Source of the DNA: an uncultured Prochlorococcus sp.
GTDB taxonomy: Bacteria > Cyanobacteriota > Cyanobacteriia > PCC-6307 > Cyanobiaceae
Length of the DNA: 44,342 nt
NCBI GenBank assembly: GCA_902526435.1
Contig: CABZLA010000009.1
Location: 1 to 44,342 of the forward strand
Direction of reading: 5' to 3'
Below are positions 33,635 through 43,828 of the stretch, in pieces. The position numbers and the translations under genes were made by a program. Each line of letters opens with the position of its first letter. The first letter of the stretch is position 1. Below the pieces are notes generated by a model. That model had not been told where the DNA came from, did not search any database, and saw nothing but the letters and a program-made list of their open reading frames with translations.

Positions 33635-34636
33635 GTGAATCAAACTTTAATTCAAGAAATTCTCGAAGTAGTCGAGCAAGCTGCAATCGCATCAGCAAAA
33701 CTTACAGGTCTCGGCCAGAAAGACGAAGCTGACGCTGCTGCTGTTGAGGCAATGAGGTTGCGAATGGGTAAAATCGAGATGAAAGGGAAAATTGTTATAG
33801 GTGAAGGTGAACGTGACGAGGCACCAATGCTATATATAGGGGAAGAAGTAGGTAGTGGAAACGGGCCAGGTGTTGACTTCGCTGTAGACCCTTGTGAAGG
33901 AACTAATCTTTGTGCTAACAACCAACGAGGATCCATGGCAGTATTAGCTGCCTCAGACACCGGTGGCCTTTTCAATGCACCTGATTTTTATATGAATAAA
34001 TTAGCAGCACCTCCAGCGGCAAAAGGAAAGGTAGATATCAGGAAATCAGCTACTGAGAATTTAAAGATTTTAAGTAATTGCCTAGATCTGGCGATTAATG
34101 AACTTACTGTAGTAGTTATGGATAGAGCAAGACATAAAAATTTGATCAAGGAGATTCGAGAATGTGGAGCAAAAATTCAACCAATTTCTGATGGAGATGT
34201 TCAAGCTGCAATTGCATGTGGATTTGCAGGTACAGGAACTCATTGCTTAATGGGTATTGGGGCAGCTCCAGAAGGTGTAATATCTGCTGCGGCTATGAGA
34301 GCTCTGGGCGGACACTTTCAAGGACAGTTAGTTTATGACCCTGCAATTGCGCAAACGTCCGAATGGGCTGATTATACAAAAGAAGGAAATATAAAACGTT
34401 TAAATGAAATGGGAATTACTGATATTGACAAAATTTATGAGGCCAATGAACTTGCATCAGGAGAAAATGTGATCTTTGCGGGTAGTGGAATTACTGACGG
34501 ATTGTTATTTGATGGAGTCAAATTTGAAAAAGATTGTACTAGAACGAGTAGCCTTGTAATAAGTACACTAGATAGTACTTGTAGATTTACAAATACAATA
34601 CACATGAAAGATGGCGCTAAAAGCATCAGCCTTTAA
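33635..34636 (+). CDS. glpX: Class II FBPase/SBPase (GlpX)
   Basis: 333 residues from a GTG ([15 protein letters not shown]). An ATG at 33587 would add 16 basic residues ([15 protein letters not shown]) absent from the family, so the GTG is preferred. Motifs: [20 protein letters not shown] (metal and phosphate site), [31 protein letters not shown]. In cyanobacteria this one enzyme dephosphorylates both fructose-1,6- and sedoheptulose-1,7-bisphosphate in the Calvin cycle. hemA follows in 17 bp on the same strand. It diverges from rpe, another Calvin-cycle gene. Confidence 0.95.
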   Translation: MNQTLIQEILEVVEQAAIASAKLTGLGQKDEADAAAVEAMRLRMGKIEMKGKIVIGEGERDEAPMLYIGEEVGSGNGPGVDFAVDPCEGTNLCANNQRGSMAVLAASDTGGLFNAPDFYMNKLAAPPAAKGKVDIRKSATENLKILSNCLDLAINELTVVVMDRARHKNLIKEIRECGAKIQPISDGDVQAAIACGFAGTGTHCLMGIGAAPEGVISAAAMRALGGHFQGQLVYDPAIAQTSEWADYTKEGNIKRLNEMGITDIDKIYEANELASGENVIFAGSGITDGLLFDGVKFEKDCTRTSSLVISTLDSTCRFTNTIHMKDGAKSISL

Positions 34637-34653
34637 TATTTCAATTTAATTTT

Positions 34654-35955
34654 ATGCATATTGTTGTCGTCGGACTAAGTCATCGCACGGCACCTGTCGA
34701 AGTGCGCGAGAAGTTAAGTATTCCTGATCAATCGATTTCAGAATCATTAAAAACTCTGAGGGTCTTTTCGGATATTTTAGAAGTTTCTATTTTAAGTACT
34801 TGTAATAGGTTAGAAATATACGCTCTTGTTAAAGATACAAATATTGGTATTTCATCTATTAAGGAATTTTTAATAGATTACTCGAGCGTAAATTTTGAAG
34901 AGCTAAATCCTCATCTTTTTGATTTTAGACAAGAAGAAGCTGTTTTACATTTAATGAAAGTCTCTGCGGGATTAGATAGTCTCGTTTTGGGCGAAGGACA
35001 AATACTCTCGCAAGTTAAAAAAATGATGAGATTAGGTCAGGAGAATCAATCTACTGGGCCAATTCTTAATAGGTTATTGAGTCAATCAGTTAGTGCCGGG
35101 AAGAAAGTTAGGTCTGAAACAAATTTAGGAACTGGTGCTGTATCAATTAGTTCAGCTGCAGTAGAACTGGCTCAATTAAAAATTGGTCAGGATCATGGTG
35201 TTGATGGGCTTGTAAGTTTGAAATCAGAAAAAGTTCTAGTCGTTGGCGCTGGAAGGATGAGTAGACTTCTAATAACTCATTTGAAATCTAAAGGATGTAA
35301 TAAGTTAACGCTTTTAAATAGAAATGTTGATAGAGCCGTTAATCTTGCTGGAGATTTCCCAGATCTTGAAATAAATTGTAAGAGTTTAAATGAATTGGAT
35401 GACAATATATCTGAATCCTCTCTTGTCTTTACAAGTACTGCATCTGAAAAACCTTTTATTGATTTAGCAAGAATTGAAAATATTAGTTTAAATAACAAAC
35501 TTAAATTTATTGATATTGGTGTGCCAAGAAACATTTCAAATGATGTTAGACATCACACTTTCATAGAGTCTTTTGATGTAGATGACTTGGAAGAAGTTGT
35601 TTCTAGAAATCAGGAATTTAGACAAAAAATAGCAAAAGAGGCTGAAATTTTAGTTAAAGATGAAAGAATCATTTTTTTAGAGTGGTGGGCAAGTTTGGAA
35701 GCAGTTCCAGTAATAAATAAATTAAGATCTGATTTGGAGTTAATAAGAAAAGAAGAGTTACAAAAGGCATTAAGTAGAATGGGACCCGATTTTTCTGCTA
35801 GAGAAAGAAAAGTTGTAGAGGCTTTAACTAAAGGGATTATTAATAAGATTCTTCACACACCAGTAACTAAATTGAGAAGTCCTCAGTCAAGAGAAGAAAG
35901 ACAAGTATCATTAAAAATCATTGAAAAATTGTTTTCTTTGTTAGATGATGAGTAA
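34654..35955 (+). CDS. hemA: Glutamyl-tRNA reductase
   Basis: 433 residues. Catalytic Cys50 is in ILSTCNRLEIY; GLSHRTAPVEVREK opens the N-terminal domain; LGEGQILSQVK and the NADPH-binding VVGAGRMSRLL (~195-205) are intact; the C-terminal dimerisation helix is present. The enzyme reduces glutamyl-tRNA to glutamate-1-semialdehyde, the committed step of tetrapyrrole synthesis for chlorophyll, heme and bilins. It follows glpX closely (17 bp), so they are probably co-transcribed. Confidence 0.96.
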   Translation: MHIVVVGLSHRTAPVEVREKLSIPDQSISESLKTLRVFSDILEVSILSTCNRLEIYALVKDTNIGISSIKEFLIDYSSVNFEELNPHLFDFRQEEAVLHLMKVSAGLDSLVLGEGQILSQVKKMMRLGQENQSTGPILNRLLSQSVSAGKKVRSETNLGTGAVSISSAAVELAQLKIGQDHGVDGLVSLKSEKVLVVGAGRMSRLLITHLKSKGCNKLTLLNRNVDRAVNLAGDFPDLEINCKSLNELDDNISESSLVFTSTASEKPFIDLARIENISLNNKLKFIDIGVPRNISNDVRHHTFIESFDVDDLEEVVSRNQEFRQKIAKEAEILVKDERIIFLEWWASLEAVPVINKLRSDLELIRKEELQKALSRMGPDFSARERKVVEALTKGIINKILHTPVTKLRSPQSREERQVSLKIIEKLFSLLDDE

Positions 35956-36093
35956 AATTATTAAAAATAACTGACTTTATATTAAGTTTTTCATTAGATT
36001 TTTCTAAATAACTTTGTAAACAGGATATTTCCATTTTTAAATTTGCACATAATCAGTTAATTTTAATAGTTGAGTATACCTCCACTAAATTGA

Positions 36094-37389
36094 ATGAAGC
36101 GTGTGTTGGCAATCATCCTCGGAGGAGGAAAAGGTTCTAGGCTTTATCCCTTAACAAAAATGAGGGCCAAACCTGCGGTTCCTTTAGCAGGTAAATATCG
36201 TTTGATTGATATCCCAATTAGTAATTGTATTAATTCTGGGATTAATAAAATGTACGTCTTAACTCAGTTCAATAGTGCTTCTCTTAATAGACATATCGGG
36301 AGAACATATAATTTAAGTGCTCCTTTTGGGCAGGGATTTGTGGAGGTTCTAGCCGCTCAGCAGACTCCTGATAGTCCAAAGTGGTTTGAAGGTACTGCTG
36401 ATGCAGTAAGAAAGTATCAATGGTTATTCCAAGAGTGGGATGTGGACGAATATCTTATATTGTCTGGTGATCAGCTTTACAGGATGGATTATAGTTTATT
36501 TGTTCAACACCATAGAGAAAATGGTGCAGATTTAACAGTAGCTGCTTTACCTGTTGATGAATCTCAGGCTGAGGGTTTTGGCCTTATGAGAACAGATGAT
36601 TTGGGTAATATTAAAGAATTTAGTGAAAAGCCAACTGGTGAGAAATTAAAATCAATGGCGGTTGACACCTCTAAATTCGGATTAACAAAGGAATCAGCAC
36701 AAAAGAAACCGTATCTTGCCTCCATGGGTATTTATGTTTTTAGTAGAAAGACACTTTTTGATCTCTTAAATAAGTTCCCTAGTTATACAGATTTTGGTAA
36801 AGATATAATTCCTGAGGCATTAACTAGAGGGGATACATTAAAGAGTTATGTTTTTGATGATTACTGGGAAGATATAGGAACTATTGGTGCATTTTTTGAA
36901 TCAAACTTAGCATTAACACAACAACCAAAACCTCCGTTTAGTTTTTATGATGAAAAATTTCCTATATATACGAGGCCTAGATATCTTCCTCCATCAAAAC
37001 TTGTAGATGCTCAAATTACTGATTCTATAGTTTGTGAGGGAACTATTTTGAAATCTTGTAGCATCTTGCATTGTGTTTTAGGGGTGAGAAGTAGAATTGA
37101 AAGCGATTCTGTTATTGAAGATACTCTTGTAATGGGATCTGATTTTTTTGAATCGCTAGAAGAGAGGGTTGAATTAAGAAAAGGTGGTGGGACGCCTCTT
37201 GGAGTAGGAGAAGGTTCAACTATAAAAAGGGCAATTCTTGATAAGAATGCAAGAATTGGAGATAATGTGGTGATAGTAAATAAAGATAGAGTAGAAGAAG
37301 CAGATAAACCAGATCTAGGATTTTATATAAGAAATGGAATTGTTGTTGTAGTTAAAAATGCAACTATTGCTAACGGAACAATTATTTAA
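36094..37389 (+). CDS. glgC: ADP-glucose pyrophosphorylase
   Basis: 431 residues. [20 protein letters not shown] carries the nucleotide-binding GGGKGxRLxPLT; later motifs are [17 protein letters not shown] and the substrate-site [13 protein letters not shown]; the C-terminal left-handed beta-helix includes [13 protein letters not shown] and [10 protein letters not shown], the allosteric-site region for 3-phosphoglycerate. Makes ADP-glucose for glycogen. A 138-bp gap separates it from hemA; I see no clear promoter there. gnd follows. Confidence 0.96.
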   Translation: MKRVLAIILGGGKGSRLYPLTKMRAKPAVPLAGKYRLIDIPISNCINSGINKMYVLTQFNSASLNRHIGRTYNLSAPFGQGFVEVLAAQQTPDSPKWFEGTADAVRKYQWLFQEWDVDEYLILSGDQLYRMDYSLFVQHHRENGADLTVAALPVDESQAEGFGLMRTDDLGNIKEFSEKPTGEKLKSMAVDTSKFGLTKESAQKKPYLASMGIYVFSRKTLFDLLNKFPSYTDFGKDIIPEALTRGDTLKSYVFDDYWEDIGTIGAFFESNLALTQQPKPPFSFYDEKFPIYTRPRYLPPSKLVDAQITDSIVCEGTILKSCSILHCVLGVRSRIESDSVIEDTLVMGSDFFESLEERVELRKGGGTPLGVGEGSTIKRAILDKNARIGDNVVIVNKDRVEEADKPDLGFYIRNGIVVVVKNATIANGTII

Positions 37390-37487
37390 TTTAGTTTTTC
37401 GATCATTTTTCGCTGACATAAGTAATGTTTTTTAAGCAATTTCTCTAAGTTGCATGCAATATATATTTATTGCGTTTTTTAATTTTT

Positions 37488-38906
37488 ATGCCCAAGGCAC
37501 ATTTTGGTTTAATCGGTCTTGGAGTTATGGGGGAGAATTTAGTTCTTAATGCAGAAAGGAACGGATTTTCTAGTGTAGTTTTTAATAGAACCTATTCAAA
37601 AACTCAAGAATTCTTAGAAGGTAGAGGTTTAGGAAAGAATGTAGAAGGAGCTAAAACACTTCAAGAATTTGTGAATAAGCTTGAGAGACCAAGAAGAATT
37701 TTAATGATGGTTAAAGCCGGGGCAGCTACAGATGCTGTTATTGATAATATTTCTGAATATCTTGAAGAAGGTGATTTATTAATTGATGGAGGTAATTCTC
37801 AGTTTAAAGATACTGAAAGACGAGTTGCAACTCTTGAAAGTAAAAGCTTTGGATATATAGGAATGGGTGTCTCTGGAGGGGCTAAAGGAGCCTTGGAGGG
37901 GCCAAGCATGATGCCTGGCGGAACTAAAGCCTCTTATGACGCTATAGAAAGTTTATTGACTAAAATGGCTGCGAAAGTAGAAGACGGTCCTTGTGTGGCT
38001 TATGTTGGACCCGGTGGTTCAGGCCACTTCGTTAAAACTGTTCATAATGGTATTGAATATGGCATTGAGCAAATTCTTGCAGAAGCTTATGACCTTATGA
38101 AAAGAGTCAAAAATATGAAAGGATCACAAATGGCTGAGGTTTTTGGTCTTTGGAATAATACTGATGAATTAGCATCTTATCTTGTAGAAATAACGCAAAT
38201 ATGTTTAAACACCAAAGATGAACTAACAGGCGAAGATGTTGTGGAAAAAATATTGGATAAAGCTGGCCAAAAAGGTACTGGATTGTGGACTGTTGTAAGT
38301 GCCTTAGAACTTGGTATATCAGTTCCCACTATTTATGCTTCATTAAATGCAAGGGTTATGAGTTCCCTTAAGGTTCAACGTAGTGAAATCGAGAAAACAA
38401 TTCCGATGGAAGCTATTGAAGATTTTGATTTAGGAGAAATTTCTAATGGTATGAAACCTTTGTTTGATGCAGTCGTTCTTGCTACTATTGCTAGTTACGC
38501 TCAAGGGATGGATATATTAAGTGAAGCTTCATCAGTTTATAATTATGAGCTAAATATGCCATCTATTGCTCAAATATGGAAAGGTGGTTGCATTATTAGA
38601 TCAAAATTATTAAAAAAGATACAAGATGCATATCAAAAAGATCCAAATTTGAAGAATCTAATTTTTGATGATTGGTTCAACAACGAAATTTCTACAAGAA
38701 TTGATAATTTAGCAAGTGTCGTTTCTTCTTCAACTAAGGCTGGTATTCCAGTGCCTTGTTTATCAAGCACTTTAGATTATTTAAATAGTTACAGAACAAA
38801 CAGACTCCCTCAGAATTTAGTTCAAGCCATGAGAGATTGTTTTGGCTCACATACTTACGAAAGAGTTGATAAGGAAGGAAGTTTTCATACTGAATGGATG
38901 AAATGA
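37488..38906 (+). CDS. gnd: 6-phosphogluconate dehydrogenase, decarboxylating
   Basis: 472 residues from the ATG at 37488 (MPKAHFGLIGLGVMGENLVL). An in-frame TTG six codons earlier is less likely because family members begin here. The Rossmann motif is GLGVMGENL; DGGNSQFKDTERR and GMGVSGGAKGALEGPSMMPG follow; catalytic Lys is in GHFVKTVHNGIEYG. C-terminal NRLPQNLVQAMRDCFGSHTY ends with the HTYER dimer tail. Converts 6-phosphogluconate to ribulose-5-P, yielding NADPH. It overlaps pgl, the preceding pathway step. Confidence 0.96.
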   Translation: MPKAHFGLIGLGVMGENLVLNAERNGFSSVVFNRTYSKTQEFLEGRGLGKNVEGAKTLQEFVNKLERPRRILMMVKAGAATDAVIDNISEYLEEGDLLIDGGNSQFKDTERRVATLESKSFGYIGMGVSGGAKGALEGPSMMPGGTKASYDAIESLLTKMAAKVEDGPCVAYVGPGGSGHFVKTVHNGIEYGIEQILAEAYDLMKRVKNMKGSQMAEVFGLWNNTDELASYLVEITQICLNTKDELTGEDVVEKILDKAGQKGTGLWTVVSALELGISVPTIYASLNARVMSSLKVQRSEIEKTIPMEAIEDFDLGEISNGMKPLFDAVVLATIASYAQGMDILSEASSVYNYELNMPSIAQIWKGGCIIRSKLLKKIQDAYQKDPNLKNLIFDDWFNNEISTRIDNLASVVSSSTKAGIPVPCLSSTLDYLNSYRTNRLPQNLVQAMRDCFGSHTYERVDKEGSFHTEWMK

Positions 38907-39631
38907 TTGAACAATCTTATGGTGGATACAAACTTTACATATATAAAGATAAACTTGAACTCTCATCTAATGTCTCTAATTTTATAGAAAATCAAATTGT
39001 TCAAAAGTTAAAAATTAAAGACAGATTTCAATTTTGTGTAAGTGGTGGTTCAACTCCTAAATCTGTATATCAATTACTATCAGAAAGAGATATTGAATGG
39101 GAGAAAGTTGATATTTTTTTAGGTGATGAGAGGTGTGTTGATCCTAAATCTGAATTAAGTAACTCTCTGATGTTAAAAAATTCCTTGCTAACTAATTATG
39201 GTTCTAAAGCCTTCTTTTATAAGATTTTTAGTGATAAAAAAGTTGACGATAATATCTCTAAAAATTTATTAATTTCTAAATTAAATGAAAAATGTAATTG
39301 TAAACCTCCATCTTTTGATTTAACTTTATTAGGCCTTGGAGATGATGGTCATACCGCTTCATTATTTCCATATCAGAAAGATAATAATGCTGATGATTTA
39401 GTGATTTTTAACGAGGGTAAGGGGCTTAAAAGAATTTCTCTAACACCTAAAGTACTCTCTGCTTCTTCAAATATAATATTTTTAGTTAGTGGAGCTTCTA
39501 AACAATTAGCACTCCAGAGGTTATTGGATAAAGATGAATCTCAAGAAAGGACTCCTTCTAAACTAATTAAATCAAGTAACCAGATATCAATATTTTGCGA
39601 TGAAGAATCTTCAAAAGAATTATCAATTTAG
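38903..39631 (+). CDS. pgl: 6-phosphogluconolactonase
   Basis: 242 residues from the ATG at 38903, which overlaps the gnd stop as ATGA; an ATG at 38894 is a less likely alternative that overlaps gnd by 13 bp. Motifs: FCVSGGSTPKSVYQLL, DIFLGDERCV and LLGLGDDGHTASLFP, all standard for the NagB/Pgl family. Hydrolyses 6-phosphogluconolactone in the oxidative pentose phosphate pathway, directly upstream of Gnd in metabolism. Translational coupling with gnd is likely. Confidence 0.93.
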   Translation: MIEQSYGGYKLYIYKDKLELSSNVSNFIENQIVQKLKIKDRFQFCVSGGSTPKSVYQLLSERDIEWEKVDIFLGDERCVDPKSELSNSLMLKNSLLTNYGSKAFFYKIFSDKKVDDNISKNLLISKLNEKCNCKPPSFDLTLLGLGDDGHTASLFPYQKDNNADDLVIFNEGKGLKRISLTPKVLSASSNIIFLVSGASKQLALQRLLDKDESQERTPSKLIKSSNQISIFCDEESSKELSI

Positions 39632-39661
39632 TTAAAGTCTATATCAATTCTAAACTAATTA

Positions 39662-40210
39662 ATGAGTAATAAAAAAGTTTTATTCCAGAAAAAAGAGTTT
39701 GAAGGATGGAAAACCTTAAATGATACTGTTATGGGTGGTTCAAGTTCTGCTTATTGCGAAAATACCAATTCTGGGTTGCTATTAAAGGGAAATATCATAG
39801 AGAAAGCTGGAGGCTTTGTTAGTTGTAGATCATCGATATATAAACCTTCATTAGATATTAAAGAGTATCAATCTTTTGAATTAAAAATAGATGGTCAAGG
39901 AAGAACCTTTAAATTTGCAGTCGCATGCGAAGATGACATCCTTGGCCTGACAGAATTTATTCCTGGTGGTCTGCGATGGATAAAATCATTTCCTACTAAA
40001 AAATTTGGAACAACTAAGATAGAAATTCCTTTTAATTCTCTTAATCCATCAGTAAGAGCTAATAAGGTCCGTTTCCCTTTCAAATTCAAACCATCAAAAA
40101 TTAAGAGATTACAACTGCTACATTCAAAATTTGGAGATGATGGTCTACTTAATGATGGATTCAAATCGGGTCCAATAAAAATTTTAATAAAATCAATCAG
40201 TGTTCTTTGA
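39662..40210 (+). CDS. CIA30-domain protein
   Basis: 182 residues fitting the CIA30 (complex I intermediate-associated protein 30) domain: EGWKTLNDTVMGGSSSAYCE near the N-terminus (the W-x-x-x-N-D-x-V-M-G-G-x-S signature), GGFVSCRS, then beta strands with FKFAVACED and the closing LLHSKFGDDG-type region. In mitochondria CIA30 aids complex I assembly; cyanobacterial members have no proven role. No signal peptide. It follows pgl by 30 bp and overlaps the next gene, so sits at the end of the gnd-pgl unit. Confidence 0.85.
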   Translation: MSNKKVLFQKKEFEGWKTLNDTVMGGSSSAYCENTNSGLLLKGNIIEKAGGFVSCRSSIYKPSLDIKEYQSFELKIDGQGRTFKFAVACEDDILGLTEFIPGGLRWIKSFPTKKFGTTKIEIPFNSLNPSVRANKVRFPFKFKPSKIKRLQLLHSKFGDDGLLNDGFKSGPIKILIKSISVL

Positions 40211-40586
40211 AGATTTTGATGAAAAATTTAATACTTTAATTGCTAAGTCTGCAGATTTAACAAATAAACCTTTTCTGCACTCAGTCGTAAAGATTAATGG
40301 GGAATATGAAGGAGATAATGTAGATATTGATTTAACTGTAAATATTTTATGTAGAGATAATGAAGGGAAAAGATTAGATATTTATGATCTTGAGTTGGAA
40401 CTTTTTAAATCAAATAGTGAATTAGTTTTAGTTATTTCCAAGCTGAACTTTCCTGATGAACCTATTTTATGGAGTGGTGTAAAAACAATATGGATGAATA
40501 GTAGTGATGGCAAAAAATGCTCTCCACCAAAATATAGTTCAAGATTGGAGAACCTTTCTACGAGGATAAAAAATTTTATTACTTAG
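40200..40586 (+). CDS. Unrecognised small soluble protein, 128 aa
   Basis: 128 residues from a GTG overlapping the CIA30 gene by 11 bp, which implies translational coupling. Beta-rich character (HSVVKINGEYEGDNVDIDLT, then DLELELFKSN and LVLVISKLNFPDEPILW) with a single Cys pair far apart. No catalytic motif or family recognised. Convergent with ilvD, 17 bp apart at the stops. Confidence 0.65.
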   Translation: MFFEDFDEKFNTLIAKSADLTNKPFLHSVVKINGEYEGDNVDIDLTVNILCRDNEGKRLDIYDLELELFKSNSELVLVISKLNFPDEPILWSGVKTIWMNSSDGKKCSPPKYSSRLENLSTRIKNFIT

Positions 40587-40603
40587 AACAGTTTATTAGG
40601 AGA

Positions 40604-42283
40604 TTATTCTTCCAAATCTGTAACGGCTCCAAGGCTTGAGGTGCTAACAATTCTTGAATATTTAGAAAGAACTCCTTTTTTATATTTTTTACTTGGCTTT
40701 TCCCAGTTAATTCTTCTCATTTCTAATTCCCTATCAGATAGTTCAACTTCGATTAATTGGTTTTTCGCATCAACAGTTATTAAATCGCCTTCTTTTATTA
40801 ACGCTATATTTCCTCCAACTGCTGCCTCAGGTGCAATGTGGCCAACAACTAGGCCATAGGTGCCTCCACTAAATCTACCATCAGTTATGAGAGCTACTTT
40901 TTCTCCAAGTCCTTGTCCAACAATTGCGGATGTGGGTGCCAACATTTCTCTCATTCCTGGTCCGCCCACAGGACCTTCATTTCTTATAACAACAACATTA
41001 CCAGCTTTAATATCATTATTCAAAATTGATTTAAGACAATCCTCCTCACTCTCAAAAATGCGAGCAGGTCCTTTTAATACAGGATTCTTTATTCCACTAA
41101 TTTTGGCTACACAACCTTCCGAGGCTAAGTTACCTTTTAGAATCGCTAAGTGACCTTTTTTATAAAGCGGATTATCAATATCTCGAATGACATCCTGATT
41201 CTCTGGAGGTTTATCTGGAATATCTTTTAAGGATTCAACTATTGTTTTACCCTCTATGTTTCTACAATTACCATGTATCAAACCTGCGTTTAGAAGTATT
41301 TTCATAACTTGTGGTATTCCACCTGCCTTATGAAGATCGACTGTTACGTATTTACCGCTGGGTTTTAAGTCGCAAATTACAGGTACTTTTTGTCTTATTC
41401 TTTCGAAATCATCAATATTGATATCTATACCTGCTGTATTTGCTATTGCTAATATATGAAGAACGGCATTAGTTGAACCTCCAATTGCCATAATGACAGA
41501 TATTGCATTCTCAAATGATTCTTTAGTCATGAGAGTTAAAGGTCGAATGTCTTTTCTAATTGCATCAACTAATATTTCAGCACTTTTTTCAGCGCTAACT
41601 TCTTTCTCATAATCTTCAGCTGCCATTGTTGAACTATAAGGAAGACTTAAACCCAAGACTTCTATAACGGCAGACATGGTATTAGCTGTAAACATTCCTC
41701 CACAACTTCCAGCTCCTGGGATACAATTTTTTTCAACTTCAATTAATCTCTTCTCATTTATTTTCCCAGAAGTTAATTGTCCAACAGCTTCAAATGCACT
41801 GACAACTGTAAGATCTTCACCGTTTAATTTACCAGGTTTTATTGTTCCTCCATAAATAAATATGGATGGGATATTCATTCTTGCAATTGCAATCATTGCT
41901 CCTGGCATATTTTTATCACAACCTCCAATAGCTAAAACCCCGTCCATACTTTGCGCATTGCATGCTGTTTCGATTGAATCAGCTATAACCTCTCTTGAAA
42001 CTAGGGAATATTTCATTCCCTCTGTTCCCATAGAGATTCCATCACTTACGGTGATGGTTCCGAACATCTGAGGCATTCCTCCTGCTTCTCTTATTGACTC
42101 TTCAGCTTTTAGAGCTAACTTGTTTAATCCCATATTGCATGGTGTGATAGTACTAAATCCATTAGCAACTCCAATAATTGGTTTAGTAAAATCTTCATCA
42201 CTAAAACCAACAGCTCTTAACATTGATCTGTTGGGAGATCTTTGGACACCTTTAGTTATTGCAGATGATCTTAATTTATTCAT
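40604..42283 (-). CDS. ilvD: Dihydroxy-acid dehydratase
   Basis: 559 residues. Iron-sulfur cysteines are visible in GFSTITPCN (~49), GGCDKNMPG (~121) and [14 protein letters not shown] (~193), the [2Fe-2S]-type pattern seen in cyanobacteria and plants. Later [13 protein letters not shown] and [19 protein letters not shown] complete the family. Catalyses the third step of valine/isoleucine synthesis, forming 2-keto acids. A small membrane-protein gene lies just upstream on the same strand (23 bp). Confidence 0.96.
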   Translation of the reverse strand: MNKLRSSAITKGVQRSPNRSMLRAVGFSDEDFTKPIIGVANGFSTITPCNMGLNKLALKAEESIREAGGMPQMFGTITVSDGISMGTEGMKYSLVSREVIADSIETACNAQSMDGVLAIGGCDKNMPGAMIAIARMNIPSIFIYGGTIKPGKLNGEDLTVVSAFEAVGQLTSGKINEKRLIEVEKNCIPGAGSCGGMFTANTMSAVIEVLGLSLPYSSTMAAEDYEKEVSAEKSAEILVDAIRKDIRPLTLMTKESFENAISVIMAIGGSTNAVLHILAIANTAGIDINIDDFERIRQKVPVICDLKPSGKYVTVDLHKAGGIPQVMKILLNAGLIHGNCRNIEGKTIVESLKDIPDKPPENQDVIRDIDNPLYKKGHLAILKGNLASEGCVAKISGIKNPVLKGPARIFESEEDCLKSILNNDIKAGNVVVIRNEGPVGGPGMREMLAPTSAIVGQGLGEKVALITDGRFSGGTYGLVVGHIAPEAAVGGNIALIKEGDLITVDAKNQLIEVELSDRELEMRRINWEKPSKKYKKGVLSKYSRIVSTSSLGAVTDLEE

Positions 42284-42306
42284 TTGATTTGAGAACCTTT
42301 TTTATT

Positions 42307-42597
42307 TTATTGTCCTAACTCCTCAAGTTGCCTCCTTACATCAGCAATTGCAGAATTAAGCTCTTCAACTTTCTGCTCTAATTTATCCCCGTCAACGTCT
42401 TTAATGTTTTCGTTAGTGTCAATAGCCTCTGAACCATCTTGAATTCTAGATGAATACATCATTGCTTTTTGTTTCTTTTCTTCTTTTCTTTTATCTGCTT
42501 CGGAGATTAACCACCATGCCAAACCTGCCGCTCCGATAAAAGCCCCACTTATTAAAGATAAAAAATTATTTGAAGACGAATCTCTATATTCAGACAT
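42307..42597 (-). CDS. Small membrane-anchored coiled-coil protein, 96 aa
   Basis: 96 residues: polar start (MSEYRDSSSNN), one hydrophobic span (FLSLISGAFIGAAGLAWWLI) at ~12-31, then a basic, helix-forming tail (EADKRKEEKKQKAM) and a coiled coil ending AIADVRRQLEELGQ. Likely a type-II-like plasma or thylakoid membrane protein with a long cytoplasmic coil. It lies between the Upp-like gene and ilvD on the same strand, suggesting a three-gene transcript. Function unknown. Confidence 0.7.
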   Translation of the reverse strand: MSEYRDSSSNNFLSLISGAFIGAAGLAWWLISEADKRKEEKKQKAMMYSSRIQDGSEAIDTNENIKDVDGDKLEQKVEELNSAIADVRRQLEELGQ

Positions 42598-42626
42598 TGG
42601 TAATTAATTTCTATTTATATTATATC

Positions 42627-43244
42627 TTAGTTCTTATCTGAAAATATAGTACTCAAACGCAATAAAGGGTTTCCAATTCCGGGCTTCAACAAATTTGAAT
42701 TTTCGTCTTCTTCATCGATACAAGATGTATATATAACTTGTTGAGGAAATATCTTTGCAATTTCATTTAGACCTTTATTGCTGCAAATGGATGAAATTAA
42801 TAAAATCCTGTTAGATTCAACCCCTAATCTTTTTAAGTTAATAAGAGTTTCAATTGGATTTGATTTCATCTTTATTTGATCTGAATAAACCATAACACCA
42901 ACATTTTCTTCGATTTTTGTTGGTAATTCTCCTAACAAAAGAGTTGAATTTGGGATCACTTCTTTTGCTCCGTACCATAAGGATAATCCTTCAGGCATTA
43001 TAGCTATTACTTTTATTGGATAATCATTATTTATAAACACACCTTCTGCCTCTCCATTATCTGTTTTTATCGACTCTTTTTTATATGGAAGCCAATCTCT
43101 TAACGCTTCATAAGTTAGCCATTTTCCTAATTGTTCATACCCAGTTGAATATAAAATATTAGGAGTATTTTTCTCTCTTAAAATTGAAAGCCAATGTTTT
43201 ATTAATGGATGAGGAGGAACAATAACCTTTAGTGACATTGCCAT
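42627..43244 (-). CDS. Uracil phosphoribosyltransferase-like protein with degenerate PRPP site
   Basis: 205 residues from the ATG at 43244, set by an AAAGGA Shine-Dalgarno sequence six bases upstream; the frame is open 9 codons further. The fold is Upp: PPHPLIKHWLSILREK at the N-terminus, LGKWLTYEALRDWLP, and a C-terminal IYTSCIDEED..PGIGNPLLRL like the uracil-binding end. But the PRPP-binding loop, normally DPMLATGGS, reads YSDQIKMKS (~120-128), and the PILRAGLGM segment is AIMPEGLSLW. Function as a true uracil phosphoribosyltransferase is doubtful; it may have a different or regulatory role. Not given the symbol upp for that reason. Confidence 0.75.
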   Translation of the reverse strand: MAMSLKVIVPPHPLIKHWLSILREKNTPNILYSTGYEQLGKWLTYEALRDWLPYKKESIKTDNGEAEGVFINNDYPIKVIAIMPEGLSLWYGAKEVIPNSTLLLGELPTKIEENVGVMVYSDQIKMKSNPIETLINLKRLGVESNRILLISSICSNKGLNEIAKIFPQQVIYTSCIDEEDENSNLLKPGIGNPLLRLSTIFSDKN

Positions 43245-43306
43245 ATATTTTCCTTTAAGATGGTGATACAAACTTTAAAACCCTAGATCTAAAATACATT
43301 TTTATT

Positions 43307-43819
43307 ATGATTAAATCAATTAATTTTCCTTCCCTCAAGAATGCTTTAATAACTATATTTTTTATTGGAATCCTATTTTTTAATTTTGTAAACTCTGCTT
43401 GGGCTAAACGACCTCCAGAAATAAGAAATCAGCAAGACCTTGATTTAGAGGAAGATATGCATGGTCAAGATCTTAGTGGTAATGAATTTGTAAAGTTCAA
43501 TTTAAATGGATTTGATTTTAGTCAAAGTAACTTGGAGGGCGCAGTTTTTAATAATAGTAAATTGCAAAACGCAACTATGACTGGAGCTAATCTTAGTGAC
43601 GCTTTAGCATATGCAACAGATTTTACAGACGCAGATCTTTCAGATGTGAATTTCACAAATGCTTTATTAATGGAAAGTAATTTTGAAGGGGCTAAGATTG
43701 ATGGTGCAGATTTTACGAATGCAGTTCTTAGCCGTATACAACAAAAAGAATTATGTGAAATAGCAAATGGTACTAATAGTTCGACAGGAGAAAGTACAGA
43801 ATATAGTCTTGGTTGTTAA
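43307..43819 (+). CDS. Lumenal/periplasmic pentapeptide-repeat protein
   Basis: 170 residues. An N-terminal signal (hydrophobic ~13-28, cleavage after AWA, residue 33) exports it, probably to the thylakoid lumen or periplasm. Residues ~52-141 are A(D/N)LXX pentapeptide repeats (for example LSGNE, LNGFD, LEGAV, LSDAL, LTDAD-like, LSDVN, FEGAK, FTNAV) that fold into a right-handed quadrilateral beta-helix. Cys150 and Cys170 near the C-terminus may form a disulfide. Similar lumenal pentapeptide proteins are widespread in cyanobacteria and chloroplasts without a settled function. cobW starts 9 bp later. Confidence 0.88.
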   Translation: MIKSINFPSLKNALITIFFIGILFFNFVNSAWAKRPPEIRNQQDLDLEEDMHGQDLSGNEFVKFNLNGFDFSQSNLEGAVFNNSKLQNATMTGANLSDALAYATDFTDADLSDVNFTNALLMESNFEGAKIDGADFTNAVLSRIQQKELCEIANGTNSSTGESTEYSLGC

Positions 43820-43828
43820 AAAACAAAT

